From assembly GCF_028288205.1 (NCBI RefSeq), contig NZ_JAQBOD010000020.1, forward strand, positions 1 through 41,352: 41,352 nt of DNA, written 5' to 3'. Below, in pieces: positions 23,109 through 31,543 of the stretch (its first letter is position 1; each line of letters begins with the position of its first letter). The position numbers and the translations under genes are program-made. The notes beneath the pieces were generated by a model. It was not told the origin of the DNA and did no database searches. It saw only the letters and a list, made by a program, of their open reading frames with translations. The stretch is from Mucilaginibacter sp. Lineage in GTDB: Bacteria > Bacteroidota > Bacteroidia > Sphingobacteriales > Sphingobacteriaceae.

Positions 23109-23696
23109 AGCAAGGCCCTGTGCGATTCCCTCCCAGCGGGAGGGTGCAAGGAGGGGTTAATAAACCTGCAAAGAAATGAGTAAGATAATTCCAAGTTAAA
23201 ACAATTAGCCCGTAAGCTAAGAAAAGACATGACCTATGGCGAAGTACTACTTTGGAACCAATTAAAAGAAGATAAACTTTTAGGTTTTGATTTTGACAGG
23301 CAACGGTGCATTGACAATTACATTGTTGATTTTTATTGCAAAGAGCTGATGTTAGCAATTGAGATAGATGGAATGTCTCATAACAATGAAGAGGCTTTTG
23401 CAAAAGATGAAGTTAGACAAATAAAATTAGAGAGGTTTGGGATAAAATTTATCCGTTTTACCGAAGCTGAAATGAAGCAAGATATGATAAATGCTATAAG
23501 AGCTATTGAAGGAAAGATCATTGAAATTATTAAACATAAACCAAATATTAAATTGCCCAAGAGTTTTGATACTACTTTATTAGATAATTAATAAGCACAT
23601 GCTTTATGTAATTCCAGTCCTTAAAGTAGGTGAATGGTTAGCGCATAAAACCCTCCCTGCACCCTCCCGTTGGGAGGGAATCGCTCAAGGCTTTAG
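23106..23696. mobile_element. DUF559 nuclease unit bounded by hairpin-bearing inverted repeats
   Basis: Left repeat 23122-23158 and right repeat 23649-23684 are inverted copies (about 36 bp, three mismatches and small end differences); weaker similarity continues outward to TAAAGC at 23106-23111 and GCTTTA at 23690-23695. Each repeat holds a perfect hairpin: CCCTCCC-AGC-GGGAGGG on the left and CCCTCCC-GTT-GGGAGGG on the right. Between them is only the DUF559 gene. The unit begins at the stop codon of the MFS gene. No target-site duplication is evident. No transposase is present. It looks like a mobile or once-mobile cassette of about 590 bp. Confidence 0.6.
23229..23591 (+). CDS. DUF559 endonuclease-like protein, possibly 5'-frameshifted
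   Basis: A 120-residue protein of the DUF559 family, PD-(D/E)xK nuclease superfamily, related to Vsr-type repair nucleases. Likely core residues are E5 (TYGEVLLWNQL), D34 (NYIVDFYC), E45 and D47 (LAIEIDG) and H51; FIRFTEAEM is the usual late strand. The normal N-terminus seems broken. An ATG at 23176 encodes MSKIIP and then stops at TAA in its own frame, while the following KLKQLARKLRKDM, which should continue it, is in the frame of this ORF without a start. Homologues as I remember them read KIIPYNPKLK without interruption, so a small deletion is likely. Translation from the internal ATG at 23229 would keep the core. It lies alone between inverted repeats. Confidence 0.75.
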   Translation: MTYGEVLLWNQLKEDKLLGFDFDRQRCIDNYIVDFYCKELMLAIEIDGMSHNNEEAFAKDEVRQIKLERFGIKFIRFTEAEMKQDMINAIRAIEGKIIEIIKHKPNIKLPKSFDTTLLDN

Positions 23697-23758
23697 TTTT
23701 ATATTGATCACTCAGGCAATGAATGGGTAATATGACACTTAATAATCACAAAAAAACC

Positions 23759-23766
23759 CATTTTTG
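23759..23766 (+). promoter_or_regulatory. -7-like element before hemF
   Basis: CATTTTTG, 7 of 8 to TAnnTTTG and identical to the box before the RecD-like helicase, ends 5 nt before the hemF ATG. It again predicts a near-leaderless mRNA. No -33 box is clear. Confidence 0.4.
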
Positions 23767-23771
23767 CAACA

Positions 23772-24686
23772 ATGATTAATAAAGAACAAATAGCGGCCGA
23801 TTACCAGACCATCCAGGATGAAATATGCCGGGCACTGGAGCAGGTAGACGGCAAAGCAAAATTTGAAGAAGAAAAGTGGGAGCGCGAAGGCGGTGGTGGC
23901 GGTCGTACCCGGGTTATACAGGATGGTAATATATTTGAAAAAGGCGGTGTAAACTTTTCTGCCGTTGAAGGACAGCTTCCCGAAGCCATTAAAAAGAGCC
24001 TGAAGATAGATAGTGATGATTTCTTTGCTACCGGTGTATCTATCGTGATCCATCCAAATCATCCGTTGGTGCCTATTATCCATATGAATATTCGTTATTT
24101 CGAAATGCCCTCATCATTTGCAGAAGGGAAGGAGCCGGTAAGATGGTTTGGTGGTGGAATAGACCTTACACCGCATTATATTGTTGATGAGGATGCCAGA
24201 TTCTTCCATAGTAGTTTAAAAGCTGTCTGCGATAAATTTAACAGCGAATTTTATACCCGTTTTAAGAAATGGGCCGATGATTATTTTTTTATTAAGCACC
24301 GCGACGAAACCCGCGGCATAGGCGGCATATTTTATGACCGGTTAACAGCAAATGAAGATATGAGCTGGGAGAATATATTTGAATTTTCTAAAGCTTTGGG
24401 TCGGTCTTTTATTCCGATTTATACCGAACTGACTAATCGCCACAAACAAGAAACCTTTACAGCCGACCAACAGCAATGGCAATACCAGCGCCGCAGCCGT
24501 TATGCCGAGTTTAACCTGGTTTATGATGCAGGTACCAAATTTGGCCTGGAAACAAATGGTCGTATTGAATCTATACTGATGAGCCTGCCGCCAACTGCTA
24601 AATGGTTATATAACTATCAGCCTAAACCGGGTAGTGAAGAGGAGAGAACTTTGTCGTTATTGAAAAAAGGAATTGATTGGGTGTAG
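23772..24686 (+). CDS. hemF: oxygen-dependent coproporphyrinogen III oxidase
   Basis: A 304-residue cytoplasmic enzyme that oxidatively decarboxylates coproporphyrinogen III to protoporphyrinogen IX with O2 in haem synthesis. Landmarks are KWEREGGGGGRTRVIQDGNIFEK split over 36-58, SIVIHPNHPLVPIIHMNIRYFE (about 90-111), WFGGGIDLTPHYI (about 126-138), the HRDETRGIGGIFYD region and the family signature RRSRYAEFNLVYDAGTKFGL (about 238-257). Length is standard. Its presence shows at least partly aerobic haem production. It has its own -7 box right before the ATG. The following small secreted protein starts 2 bp after its stop and is likely cotranscribed. Confidence 0.97.
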   Translation: MINKEQIAADYQTIQDEICRALEQVDGKAKFEEEKWEREGGGGGRTRVIQDGNIFEKGGVNFSAVEGQLPEAIKKSLKIDSDDFFATGVSIVIHPNHPLVPIIHMNIRYFEMPSSFAEGKEPVRWFGGGIDLTPHYIVDEDARFFHSSLKAVCDKFNSEFYTRFKKWADDYFFIKHRDETRGIGGIFYDRLTANEDMSWENIFEFSKALGRSFIPIYTELTNRHKQETFTADQQQWQYQRRSRYAEFNLVYDAGTKFGLETNGRIESILMSLPPTAKWLYNYQPKPGSEEERTLSLLKKGIDWV

Positions 24687-24688
24687 AT

Positions 24689-25087
24689 ATGCAAAGGTTG
24701 ATGTTTTCATTACTGGCAATGCTGGTATTATCTTCATCTCAAAAAGATAATACACTTAAAGGCACTTGGGAATATCGCGGCGGTAAATTCAACAACAAAA
24801 TATCCCCGGCACCTAAAGGATATTCACAACAAAGAAAATATACCGACAAAGGCTTCGAGGCCTACTTGTTAGAAAAAGGCGAAAAACCGGTGAAATATGA
24901 AGCCGGTAATTATTCACTGAAAGGCGATACATGTTTAGAAATCCAGACGTATTGCCTGCAATCGCAAGAAATGGTTGGGGTTGTTGTTCGATATTCGTAC
25001 CGGGTAAAAGACGATACCCTATTTTTAAATGCGACATTGCCAAATGGCGCAAGGGTAGAGGATTATTGGAAGAAAATAAAACCCTGA
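24689..25087 (+). CDS. small exported protein, lipocalin-like
   Basis: A 132-residue protein not assigned with certainty. I start at the ATG at 24689 (MQRLMFSLLAMLVLSSSQKD), which gives a short signal-peptide-like N-terminus; an upstream TTG at 24677 would overlap hemF and adds nothing. The mature part begins LKGTWEYRGGKFNNK, followed by KYTDKGFEAYLLEKGEKP, YEAGNYSLKGDTCLEI and YSYRVKDDTLFLNATLPNGARVEDYWKKI. G-T-W at the start and a row of beta strands with a final W are the pattern of the lipocalin-like DUF4488-type proteins of this phylum. No lipobox is seen. It follows hemF by 2 bp. Confidence 0.65.
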   Translation: MQRLMFSLLAMLVLSSSQKDNTLKGTWEYRGGKFNNKISPAPKGYSQQRKYTDKGFEAYLLEKGEKPVKYEAGNYSLKGDTCLEIQTYCLQSQEMVGVVVRYSYRVKDDTLFLNATLPNGARVEDYWKKIKP

Positions 25088-25116
25088 TCTATATTTTAAT
25101 ATTTCCCAAAAAATGT

Positions 25117-25312
25117 TGTTTCACTACATGCAAATTAACCGATTTGCAATACATTGATTATCAATGATAAAATAAAAATATATGCTTATCCTTACCGACT
25201 TATACGTTGTTACATTTTGTTACATCACTTTTTATCAATTGTCTCATAAACAATAATTTAAGTCGAAATCTTGTTTCACTTGTTACATTTTGTTCACCAA
25301 TTGTGAAACAAG
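25117..25312. repeat. word-repeat region upstream of gyrA (TGTTTCAC and TTGTTACATTTTGTT)
   Basis: In the 419-bp gap before gyrA, TTGTTACATTTTGTT occurs twice exactly (25207-25221 and 25280-25294). TGTTTCAC occurs at 25117-25124 and 25272-25279, and its reverse GTGAAACA at 25303-25310. CTTGTTTCAC (25270-25279) and GTGAAACAAG (25303-25312) form a perfect 10-bp inverted repeat that encloses the second direct copy. The same TGTTTCAC word forms the array at 38.6-38.8 kb. Confidence 0.65.
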
Positions 25313-25382
25313 CAACCCGTTGTGGCGGGCATAACGCTGCATATAGTTGGTAAGTAGCAAAATGTGGATACTTTGCTGTCAT

Positions 25383-25418
25383 TCTCGCACCTATTTTGTT
25401 ACCAAAACAGGTGCGAGA
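25383..25418. repeat. long palindrome upstream of gyrA, candidate operator or attenuator
   Basis: TCTCGCACCT (25383-25392) and AGGTGCGAGA (25409-25418) are perfect 10-bp inverted arms; inside them TTTTG (25394-25398) and CAAAA (25403-25407) extend the stem to 15 pairs with one A-C mismatch and a TTAC loop. It ends 88 bp before the gyrA ATG and about 16 bp upstream of a TAACTTCG box (25434-25441, 7 of 8 to TAnnTTTG), so it would cover the -33 region. No T-run follows, which argues against a terminator. Confidence 0.6.
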
Positions 25419-25506
25419 AATCAACTATTTTCTTAACTTCGCAGGTCAAATAAAAAACCTGTTTATTACGATCAATTATAAAGCGAAATACTACAAATAA
25501 ATAAAA

Positions 25507-28104
25507 ATGGCTGAAGGAACAGAGAACGATAATCCACACAAAGAAGACAAGATAATTTCAATAAATATTGACGAGGAAATGCGATCGGCTTACATTGATT
25601 ATTCAATGTCGGTTATCGTTTCCAGGGCATTACCGGATGTCCGCGACGGATTAAAACCCGTACACAGGCGCGTGCTTTTCGGCATGCTCGATCTGGGTTT
25701 AAATAACAATAAACCTTATAAAAAATCTGCCCGTATTGTAGGGGAGGTGATGGGTAAATATCACCCGCATGGTGATGCTTCTGTATACGATACTATGGTA
25801 CGTATGGCGCAGGAGTGGAGCTTACGCTATCCGTTAGTTGAGGGCCAGGGTAACTATGGCTCAATTGATGGTGACAACCCTGCGGCAATGCGTTATACCG
25901 AGGCAAGGTTGGAAAAGATTGCTGAAGAAATGCTGGCTGATATCAATAAAGATACTATTGATTTCCAACTAAACTTTGACGACTCTTTGCAAGAGCCAAC
26001 AGTGTTACCTGCAAGATTCCCTAATTTATTGGTTAACGGTGCATCTGGTATTGCGGTAGGTATGGCCACTAACATGGCGCCTCACAACTTATCAGAAGTA
26101 ATTGATGCCACAATGGCTTTAATAGATAATAGAGATATTGAAGTTAGCGAGTTGATGAAGCATGTTAAGGGCCCCGATTTTCCAACAGGTGGTATTATCT
26201 ATGGCTTTGAAGGCCCGCGCGAGGCTTTAGAGACCGGTCGTGGCCGTGTTGTGTTAAGAGCCCGTGCCGAAATTGAAACCCATGGCAGCGACCGTGAACG
26301 CATCATCGTAACCGAAATACCTTACCAGGTAAATAAAGGGCTAATGATTGAGCGTACTGCTGATTTGGTTAACGATAAAAAACTGGAAGGCATATCTGCC
26401 ATCCGTGACGAATCTAACCGTGAAGGCATACGTATTGTTTATGAAATAAAACGCGAGGCTAACGCAGCCATTGTGTTGAACAACCTGTTTAAATATACAG
26501 CGCTGCAAACATCATTCAGCGTAAATAATATTGCGCTGGTGCATGGCAGGCCAATGATGTTGAACCTAAGGGATCTGATACATCATTTTGTTGAGCACAG
26601 GCATGAGGTGGTTGTTCGCCGTACAAAATTTGAACTGGCCGAAGCCCAAAAACGCGCACACGTATTAGAAGGTTTATTGATCGCTTTAGATCATTTGGAT
26701 GAAGTAATTAAATTGATCCGCGCATCGCAAACTCCTGACGAGGCCCGCGAAGGTTTAATTACACAGTTTGGCTTAAGCGATATACAGGCCCGCGCAATCC
26801 TGGATATGACCCTAAGAAGGTTAACCGGACTTGAGCGTGATAAGATAAAAGATGAGTATGAAGGTTTGATGAAACTGATAGATCATTTAAACTCCATCTT
26901 AGCTGATGAAGGTTTAAGGATGCAGATCATCAAAGACGAGCTGATTGAGATAAAAGAGAAATATGGCGACGAGCGTAAAACCGAAATGGTACACTCATCA
27001 GCAGAAATGCAAACCGAGGATTTTATTGAGGATGAGGATGTTGTAATTACAATTTCGCGCGAGGGTTATATTAAACGCACGCCGCTTACAGAATATCGCA
27101 GGCAGGGCAGGGGTGGTAAAGGATCAATAGGCAGCAATAGCCGTGATGCGGATTTTATTGAACACCTGCTTATCGCGTCTAACCACAACTACATGTTGTT
27201 CTTTACCGAGTCGGGGCAATGTTTCTGGCTAAGGGTGTTCGAAATTCCGGAAGGATCGCGTACATCAAAGGGCCGTGCTATTCAGAATATCATTAATATT
27301 CCTAAGGAAGAAAACATTAAGGCTTATATTAAGGTTGTAAACTTAAAGGATAAAGATTATCTGGAAAACAACTTTATAATTATGTGTACCAAGAAGGGTG
27401 TGATCAAGAAAACGTCGTTAGAGGCGTATTCTCGTCCACGTGCAAATGGTATCAATGCTATAAATGTTAACGATGGCGATTCACTGTTAGAAGCAAGCTT
27501 AACCAGTGGTACCAGCGAGATTGTAATGGCTTTAAAATCGGGCAGGGCAATACGCTTTAACGAGGCTAAAGTTAGGCCAATGGGCCGTACTGCCACTGGT
27601 GTAAGAGGTATAACACTTGATAGTGATAATGATGAGGTAGTAGGTATGATAAGCATTGATAACCCTGACACTACCGTATTGGTGGTGTCTGAAAAAGGTT
27701 ATGGTAAACGTACTGATATTGATGATTATCGGGTAACTAATCGCGGCGGTAAGGGCGTTAAAACACTTAACGTTACTGAAAAAACAGGCGAGCTGGTAGC
27801 TATAAAAGGTGTTACAGATAATGAGGACCTGATGATCATTAATAAATCAGGTGTAATTATCCGTATTGCAGTTAGCGAATTAAGAACCATGGGCCGTGCA
27901 ACGCAAGGAGTAAGGCTGATAACTCTTAAAGGTAATGACGAAATAGCATCAGTAGCTAAGATTGAGCATGATGATGAGGAAGATATAGAAGCCGAAGAAG
28001 GTGCAGTTGAAAATTCTGATGAAGAACCAACACCTGATTCACCTACCGGATCAACACCGGATGCTGATACAGAACCAACATCACCGGGCGATATAACTGA
28101 ATAA
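25507..28104 (+). CDS. gyrA: DNA gyrase subunit A
   Basis: An 865-residue type II topoisomerase subunit that cuts, passes and reseals DNA to introduce negative supercoils with GyrB. The breakage-reunion domain starts [20 protein letters not shown] (29-48), with the catalytic Tyr130 ([10 protein letters not shown]). The C-terminal beta-pinwheel carries the GyrA box as [10 protein letters not shown], which separates it from ParC, and the protein ends in an acidic, Pro/Thr-rich tail (after about 815). In the quinolone region, GDASVYD (89-95) has Ala91 where E. coli has Ser83; Asp95 matches Asp87. The start is the ATG after a roughly 60-nt leader. Two TPR genes follow at 5 and 8 bp, so they are in one operon. 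Confidence 0.97.
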   Translation: MAEGTENDNPHKEDKIISINIDEEMRSAYIDYSMSVIVSRALPDVRDGLKPVHRRVLFGMLDLGLNNNKPYKKSARIVGEVMGKYHPHGDASVYDTMVRMAQEWSLRYPLVEGQGNYGSIDGDNPAAMRYTEARLEKIAEEMLADINKDTIDFQLNFDDSLQEPTVLPARFPNLLVNGASGIAVGMATNMAPHNLSEVIDATMALIDNRDIEVSELMKHVKGPDFPTGGIIYGFEGPREALETGRGRVVLRARAEIETHGSDRERIIVTEIPYQVNKGLMIERTADLVNDKKLEGISAIRDESNREGIRIVYEIKREANAAIVLNNLFKYTALQTSFSVNNIALVHGRPMMLNLRDLIHHFVEHRHEVVVRRTKFELAEAQKRAHVLEGLLIALDHLDEVIKLIRASQTPDEAREGLITQFGLSDIQARAILDMTLRRLTGLERDKIKDEYEGLMKLIDHLNSILADEGLRMQIIKDELIEIKEKYGDERKTEMVHSSAEMQTEDFIEDEDVVITISREGYIKRTPLTEYRRQGRGGKGSIGSNSRDADFIEHLLIASNHNYMLFFTESGQCFWLRVFEIPEGSRTSKGRAIQNIINIPKEENIKAYIKVVNLKDKDYLENNFIIMCTKKGVIKKTSLEAYSRPRANGINAINVNDGDSLLEASLTSGTSEIVMALKSGRAIRFNEAKVRPMGRTATGVRGITLDSDNDEVVGMISIDNPDTTVLVVSEKGYGKRTDIDDYRVTNRGGKGVKTLNVTEKTGELVAIKGVTDNEDLMIINKSGVIIRIAVSELRTMGRATQGVRLITLKGNDEIASVAKIEHDDEEDIEAEEGAVENSDEEPTPDSPTGSTPDADTEPTSPGDITE

Positions 28105-28109
28105 AAACA

Positions 28110-29225
28110 ATGAAGGGCCGTAAAATTATATTATCGGTTTCAATAGTATTATTAACTACATCTTTTGCCTTTTGCCAAACAGAAGTGCTAAAAGGTGTAG
28201 TTAATAGTTTGGCGTTTTACAAGCAAAAAAATGAGCTTAAATATTTAGGCAATGCCAAAAAAACTATTGATAGCCTGATAAAGGTTGGCCCTGACTCTAC
28301 AAATTTGGAGAAAAATGTTTATCGGGCCGTGGTAAACTCCAGTATTTTATATATTGATTCTTTAAATAAACTTAATCAGCCTGCCGATTTTTTCGGCAAA
28401 ACTGTTGCACTGGTTGATTTATTGAATACCAGGAAAAAGATATATAAATACCAACCCGAAATGGATTTTGCCAGGCAATGTTTGGCAAATGTTTATATAC
28501 GCAAAGGGTTTGCCTACATAAACAATTCTGATTACTCCAACGCCGAATATGTTTTTTTAAGGGCACATAGGTATGTTCCCTCATTTAAGCCCCTTAATGC
28601 TTATATAGCTTATACCTATAATAAATTAGGTAATTTAGAAGCTGCTGCCAGGTATTATGATGCCCTGATTAAAACCGATAGTACAAAAACAGCATATATT
28701 GAAGCCGCATCCACTATTTATAAAGCAATAGGAGATACCAGTAAAGCTATTGATGTATTAAAAAAAGGGAGAAAATTATTACCGGGAGATAAATTTTTGC
28801 TGCTTGACGAGGCTAATATTTATAATAATAAGAAAGATTATAAATCATTAGCGCCATTATTGACCAAATTGCTTGATATTAATATAAATAACCCCGATAT
28901 TGTATTTGTAGCAGCAAATTGTTACGAACATTTATATCAATATGATAAAGCAGAATCGCTTTATTTGCATGTAATAGATTTAAATAGTTCGGCCTATGAC
29001 CCTATATTTGATTTGGGCCTGCTTTATTTAAAGAAAAGTACTTTAAAAGAGGGTGATAAAGAAAAAAACATAAGCTATGCCCGGCAGTGGATAGAAAAAG
29101 CAAATGAAATATCACCTAATAATATTAAGTGTTTAGAAATTTTGAAGCTTATTTACGCGCAAACCGGTAGTAAAAACCAATTGAATAATATAAATAACAA
29201 ACTAAAACAGTTAACAAATCAATAA
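28110..29225 (+). CDS. exported tetratricopeptide repeat protein
   Basis: A 371-residue protein with a signal peptide (KGRKIILSVSIVLLTTSFAFC, cut near residue 22; a Cys is at 22 but no clear lipobox). The rest is alpha-helical. TPR-like units are visible around 135-170 (YIRKGFAYINNSDYSNAEYVFLRAHRYVPS), 172-205, 205-240 and 275-310 (NCYEHLYQYDKAESLYLHVIDLN), with a C-terminal helix pair. It should act as a scaffold in the periplasm or envelope, partner unknown. It begins 5 bp after gyrA and is followed 8 bp later by a second TPR gene, so it is cotranscribed with gyrA; this order is common in Bacteroidota. No enzymatic motif is present. Confidence 0.85.
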   Translation: MKGRKIILSVSIVLLTTSFAFCQTEVLKGVVNSLAFYKQKNELKYLGNAKKTIDSLIKVGPDSTNLEKNVYRAVVNSSILYIDSLNKLNQPADFFGKTVALVDLLNTRKKIYKYQPEMDFARQCLANVYIRKGFAYINNSDYSNAEYVFLRAHRYVPSFKPLNAYIAYTYNKLGNLEAAARYYDALIKTDSTKTAYIEAASTIYKAIGDTSKAIDVLKKGRKLLPGDKFLLLDEANIYNNKKDYKSLAPLLTKLLDININNPDIVFVAANCYEHLYQYDKAESLYLHVIDLNSSAYDPIFDLGLLYLKKSTLKEGDKEKNISYARQWIEKANEISPNNIKCLEILKLIYAQTGSKNQLNNINNKLKQLTNQ

Positions 29226-29233
29226 AACTAACC

Positions 29234-30487
29234 ATGAGAATTAAATTTTTGATAGCAGGCCTGTTGGGCTTAGTTACAGCAACAGCATTTGCGCAAAAAG
29301 GCGAATTAAAGGATGCTAAAGAATCGTATGATAAATATTCAACACTGAGCAGATCTGGAGCAGGGGCTATGTTAGCTAATGGCAGCCTGGCTTTGGCTAA
29401 AAAATCAATTGATAATGCCTCTGCAAATGCAAAAACATCCGGACTTGCGGAAACGTATGCTTTAAAGGGAGCTATTTATGCGTCATTAGCCCTTGCCGAT
29501 ACTTCGGTATCCAGAACAGCTCCTTTATTTGCAACTGCCGACGAAGCTTTAAAAAAAGCTAAAGAATTAGATACAAAAGTTGAATATAAGAAGATAATTG
29601 ACGAAGCCCATGTTACTCTTGCCCAGTACCAATTAAATAAAGGTGTAAAAGAATTTAAGGAAAAAAAGTATAACCTTGCTTATAATTCATTTGATTATTA
29701 TCGCCAAACACTACCAGAGGATACTAATGCTATTTATTATACCGGTCTTTCTGCAGCCTCATCAGGTAAATATCCTGAGGCTGTTAGTAATTATACCAAA
29801 CTTCTTACAACCAAATTTTCACAAAAACCTGCTATATATTTTGAACTTTCATCTATTTATTTAACACAGAAAGATACTGCAGCAGCGTTAAAAATTACTG
29901 GAGAAGGAATACAGAAATATCCTACAAACGCTGATTTACGTAAAAGAGAAATTGAAATAAGCCTGCAAACAGGAAAACAACAAGAAGTACTTAGTAAAAT
30001 ACAGAGCGCAATTGTTAATGATCCTAAAAACAAATTGCTATATTATTATGCAGGTTTAACAAACGGACTATTTGCCGAAGGTGTTTCAAAAGAAATTGCC
30101 AAAACTAAGGATGCAGCCACAAAAGCCTCTTTACAAGCTAAAAGAGCTGAATTTTTTGCAAAAGCTGCTGATTTTTACAAAAAAGCCATAGAATTAGACC
30201 CCAGCTATTTTGAAGCTAATTTAAATTTGGGATATGTTATGCTGAGCCCTGCAATTGATCAATATAATGCCGCTAATCAATTACCTGTAAACAAACAAAA
30301 AGAGTATGATGCTGCAATTATAAAAGCAACAGCACAGTTTGAATTGGCTAAACCATATTTATTAAAAGCAGTTGAGTTAAATCCAACATCAGTAGATGCT
30401 TTGGCTAATTTAAAAACATACTATTTAGGTACTAAAAATCCTGCTAAGGCCACAGAAACTCAGAAAAGAATAGACGCTATTAAATAA
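29234..30487 (+). CDS. exported tetratricopeptide repeat protein
   Basis: A 417-residue protein with a signal peptide (RIKFLIAGLLGLVTATAFAQ, cut after residue 20). TPR units appear at about 135-170 (YQLNKGVKEFKEKKYNLAYNSFDYYRQTLPED), 170-205 (AIYYTGLSAASSGKYPEAVSNYTKLL), 205-235 and near 300-330 (AADFYKKAIELDPSYFEANLNLGYVM), with a last one ending AKPYLLKAVELNPTSVDALANLKTYYLG. It is rich in Lys and Ala. It shares architecture but little obvious sequence with the preceding TPR protein. It is the last gene of the gyrA operon, followed by a perfect terminator. A role in envelope assembly is only a guess. Confidence 0.87.
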   Translation: MRIKFLIAGLLGLVTATAFAQKGELKDAKESYDKYSTLSRSGAGAMLANGSLALAKKSIDNASANAKTSGLAETYALKGAIYASLALADTSVSRTAPLFATADEALKKAKELDTKVEYKKIIDEAHVTLAQYQLNKGVKEFKEKKYNLAYNSFDYYRQTLPEDTNAIYYTGLSAASSGKYPEAVSNYTKLLTTKFSQKPAIYFELSSIYLTQKDTAAALKITGEGIQKYPTNADLRKREIEISLQTGKQQEVLSKIQSAIVNDPKNKLLYYYAGLTNGLFAEGVSKEIAKTKDAATKASLQAKRAEFFAKAADFYKKAIELDPSYFEANLNLGYVMLSPAIDQYNAANQLPVNKQKEYDAAIIKATAQFELAKPYLLKAVELNPTSVDALANLKTYYLGTKNPAKATETQKRIDAIK

Positions 30488-30503
30488 TAATAGGAGACAT
30501 ACT

Positions 30504-30532
30504 AAAAGCCTGCTTTGATTAAGCAGGCTTTT
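30504..30532 (+). terminator. intrinsic terminator of the gyrA operon
   Basis: AAAAGCCTGCTT (30504-30515) and AAGCAGGCTTTT (30521-30532) form a perfect 12-bp stem with the 5-nt loop TGATT, 17 bp after the last TPR stop. A-rich and T-rich flanks make it usable on both strands. Confidence 0.9.
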
Positions 30533-30640
30533 AAAAGACAATACTACTTAACATAATGTTAATTATGGGATAAATAAAGGTTAACAAATAACACATGTCA
30601 TCTTATAATTTATTTCATTGTTATCAATATAATCTAACAT

Positions 30641-30668
30641 AAAAAAGGCCCAATAAATATTGAGCCTT
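30641..30668 (-). terminator. intrinsic terminator of the small lipoprotein gene
   Basis: Read on the minus strand AAGGC, CAATA and TATTG, GCCTT form a stem with one mismatch (arms about 30668-30657 and 30655-30645), followed by a run of six T. It begins 17 bp after the gene's stop codon. Confidence 0.7.
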
Positions 30669-30684
30669 AACAAAAAAACAGACA

Positions 30685-30888
30685 CTACATTGGCGGTTTT
30701 TTTGTTGTATCCCTCATTGGCATTTTACCGGTATCTTTTTTCATAGTATCGGGTTTTGTCATTTTAGCAGTGTCGGTTGATGTTGAATCAGAACCACTCG
30801 TTTTCTTTTTTGAACTACAGCCTGAGCCTGCTGCAATTGCGCCAATCATCACCACGACAAGCGCAAAACTTAAAATATGTTTTTTCAT
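30685..30888 (-). CDS. small Lys/Thr/Asp-rich lipoprotein-like protein
   Basis: A 67-residue protein of unknown function. It starts KKHILSFALVVVMIGAIAA and reaches GSGC at 21-24, so Cys24 is probably lipidated, although the -3 position (Gly) is not ideal. The mature part is a low-complexity tail rich in Ser, Thr, Lys, Asp and Met with repeated D-T-x-K/M-K-P-like words (TKPDTMKKDTGKMPMRDTTKK), with no fold expected. Small secreted proteins of this kind are frequent in this family. It is monocistronic, with its own terminator, and faces the end of the gyrA operon. No -7 box is clear upstream. Confidence 0.65.
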   Translation of the reverse strand: MKKHILSFALVVVMIGAIAAGSGCSSKKKTSGSDSTSTDTAKMTKPDTMKKDTGKMPMRDTTKKPPM

Positions 30889-31066
30889 AGATAATTTTGG
30901 TAATTAAAATGTGTTTACTTAACCTAAGTTTATAACCCATCTTATGTGGTATTGTTTAAATTATTTCTTCTATAAAATTAAGCGTGAGTGATTTACATAT
31001 GCTAATGTTGAAAAATCAATTATCTGTTTAATTGTATTCGGTTTAAATTTCTGATATTTAGCCGTT

Positions 31067-31540
31067 ATGGTGGTATCAGAGAGTTTATCAAAATGGGGAA
31101 TGCGCTTCTACCCTCCTCTTTTCTTCCAACGCATTTGGGTAGTTAAAATTGATAGAGGATTTAAGGGTGTAAGGGTAAAGATCAACAAGAGTGTTTTTAA
31201 CCGGAACTATAATAATTCTATATTCGGCGGCACCATATTTTCAGCAGCAGACCCATTTTATCCATTGCTTTTTCACCAGTTATTTAGTCATAAGGGGTAT
31301 AATGTAATTGCCTGGTCAAAATCATCAGAGATACAGTTTATAAAGCCGGCGTTAGCTAAATTGTATTTTAATATCAGCTTAAGCGATGAGGAGATTGCCG
31401 AGGCCGAGCATGTATTAAATACCGGCGGTAAATACACAAAGTCGCACCCTATTGATATTTATAACACCGATGGCGAAATATGTGTAACCTTAATGAACGA
31501 GGTCTATTTGCGAAACCTAAATTTTAAAGAAAATTTGTAA
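31067..31540 (+). CDS. DUF4442 hotdog-fold protein
   Basis: A 157-residue cytoplasmic protein of the DUF4442 group, acyl-CoA thioesterase-like hotdog fold. The segment VKINKSVFNRNYNNSIFGGTIFSAADPFYPLLF (about 38-70) is the helix-bearing core with the N-x-x-x-x-x-F-G-G-x-x pattern of these proteins. The later EIQFIKPALAKLYFNISLSDEEIAE supplies the remaining strands. The substrate is unknown, though an acyl thioester is likely. It heads a compact operon in which the GNAT gene begins 3 bp after its stop. The start may be this ATG or a downstream Met; the N-terminal SLSKWGMRFYPPLFFQRI is conserved-looking, so I keep it. Confidence 0.82.
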   Translation: MVVSESLSKWGMRFYPPLFFQRIWVVKIDRGFKGVRVKINKSVFNRNYNNSIFGGTIFSAADPFYPLLFHQLFSHKGYNVIAWSKSSEIQFIKPALAKLYFNISLSDEEIAEAEHVLNTGGKYTKSHPIDIYNTDGEICVTLMNEVYLRNLNFKENL

Positions 31541-31543
31541 GCG

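Noticed and set aside
23101..23403. 100-codon minus-strand ORF over the left inverted repeat and the DUF559 gene
   Set aside because: It is antisense to DUF559 and reads through the GC-rich hairpin; the product is Cys/Leu-rich with no homology that I recognise.
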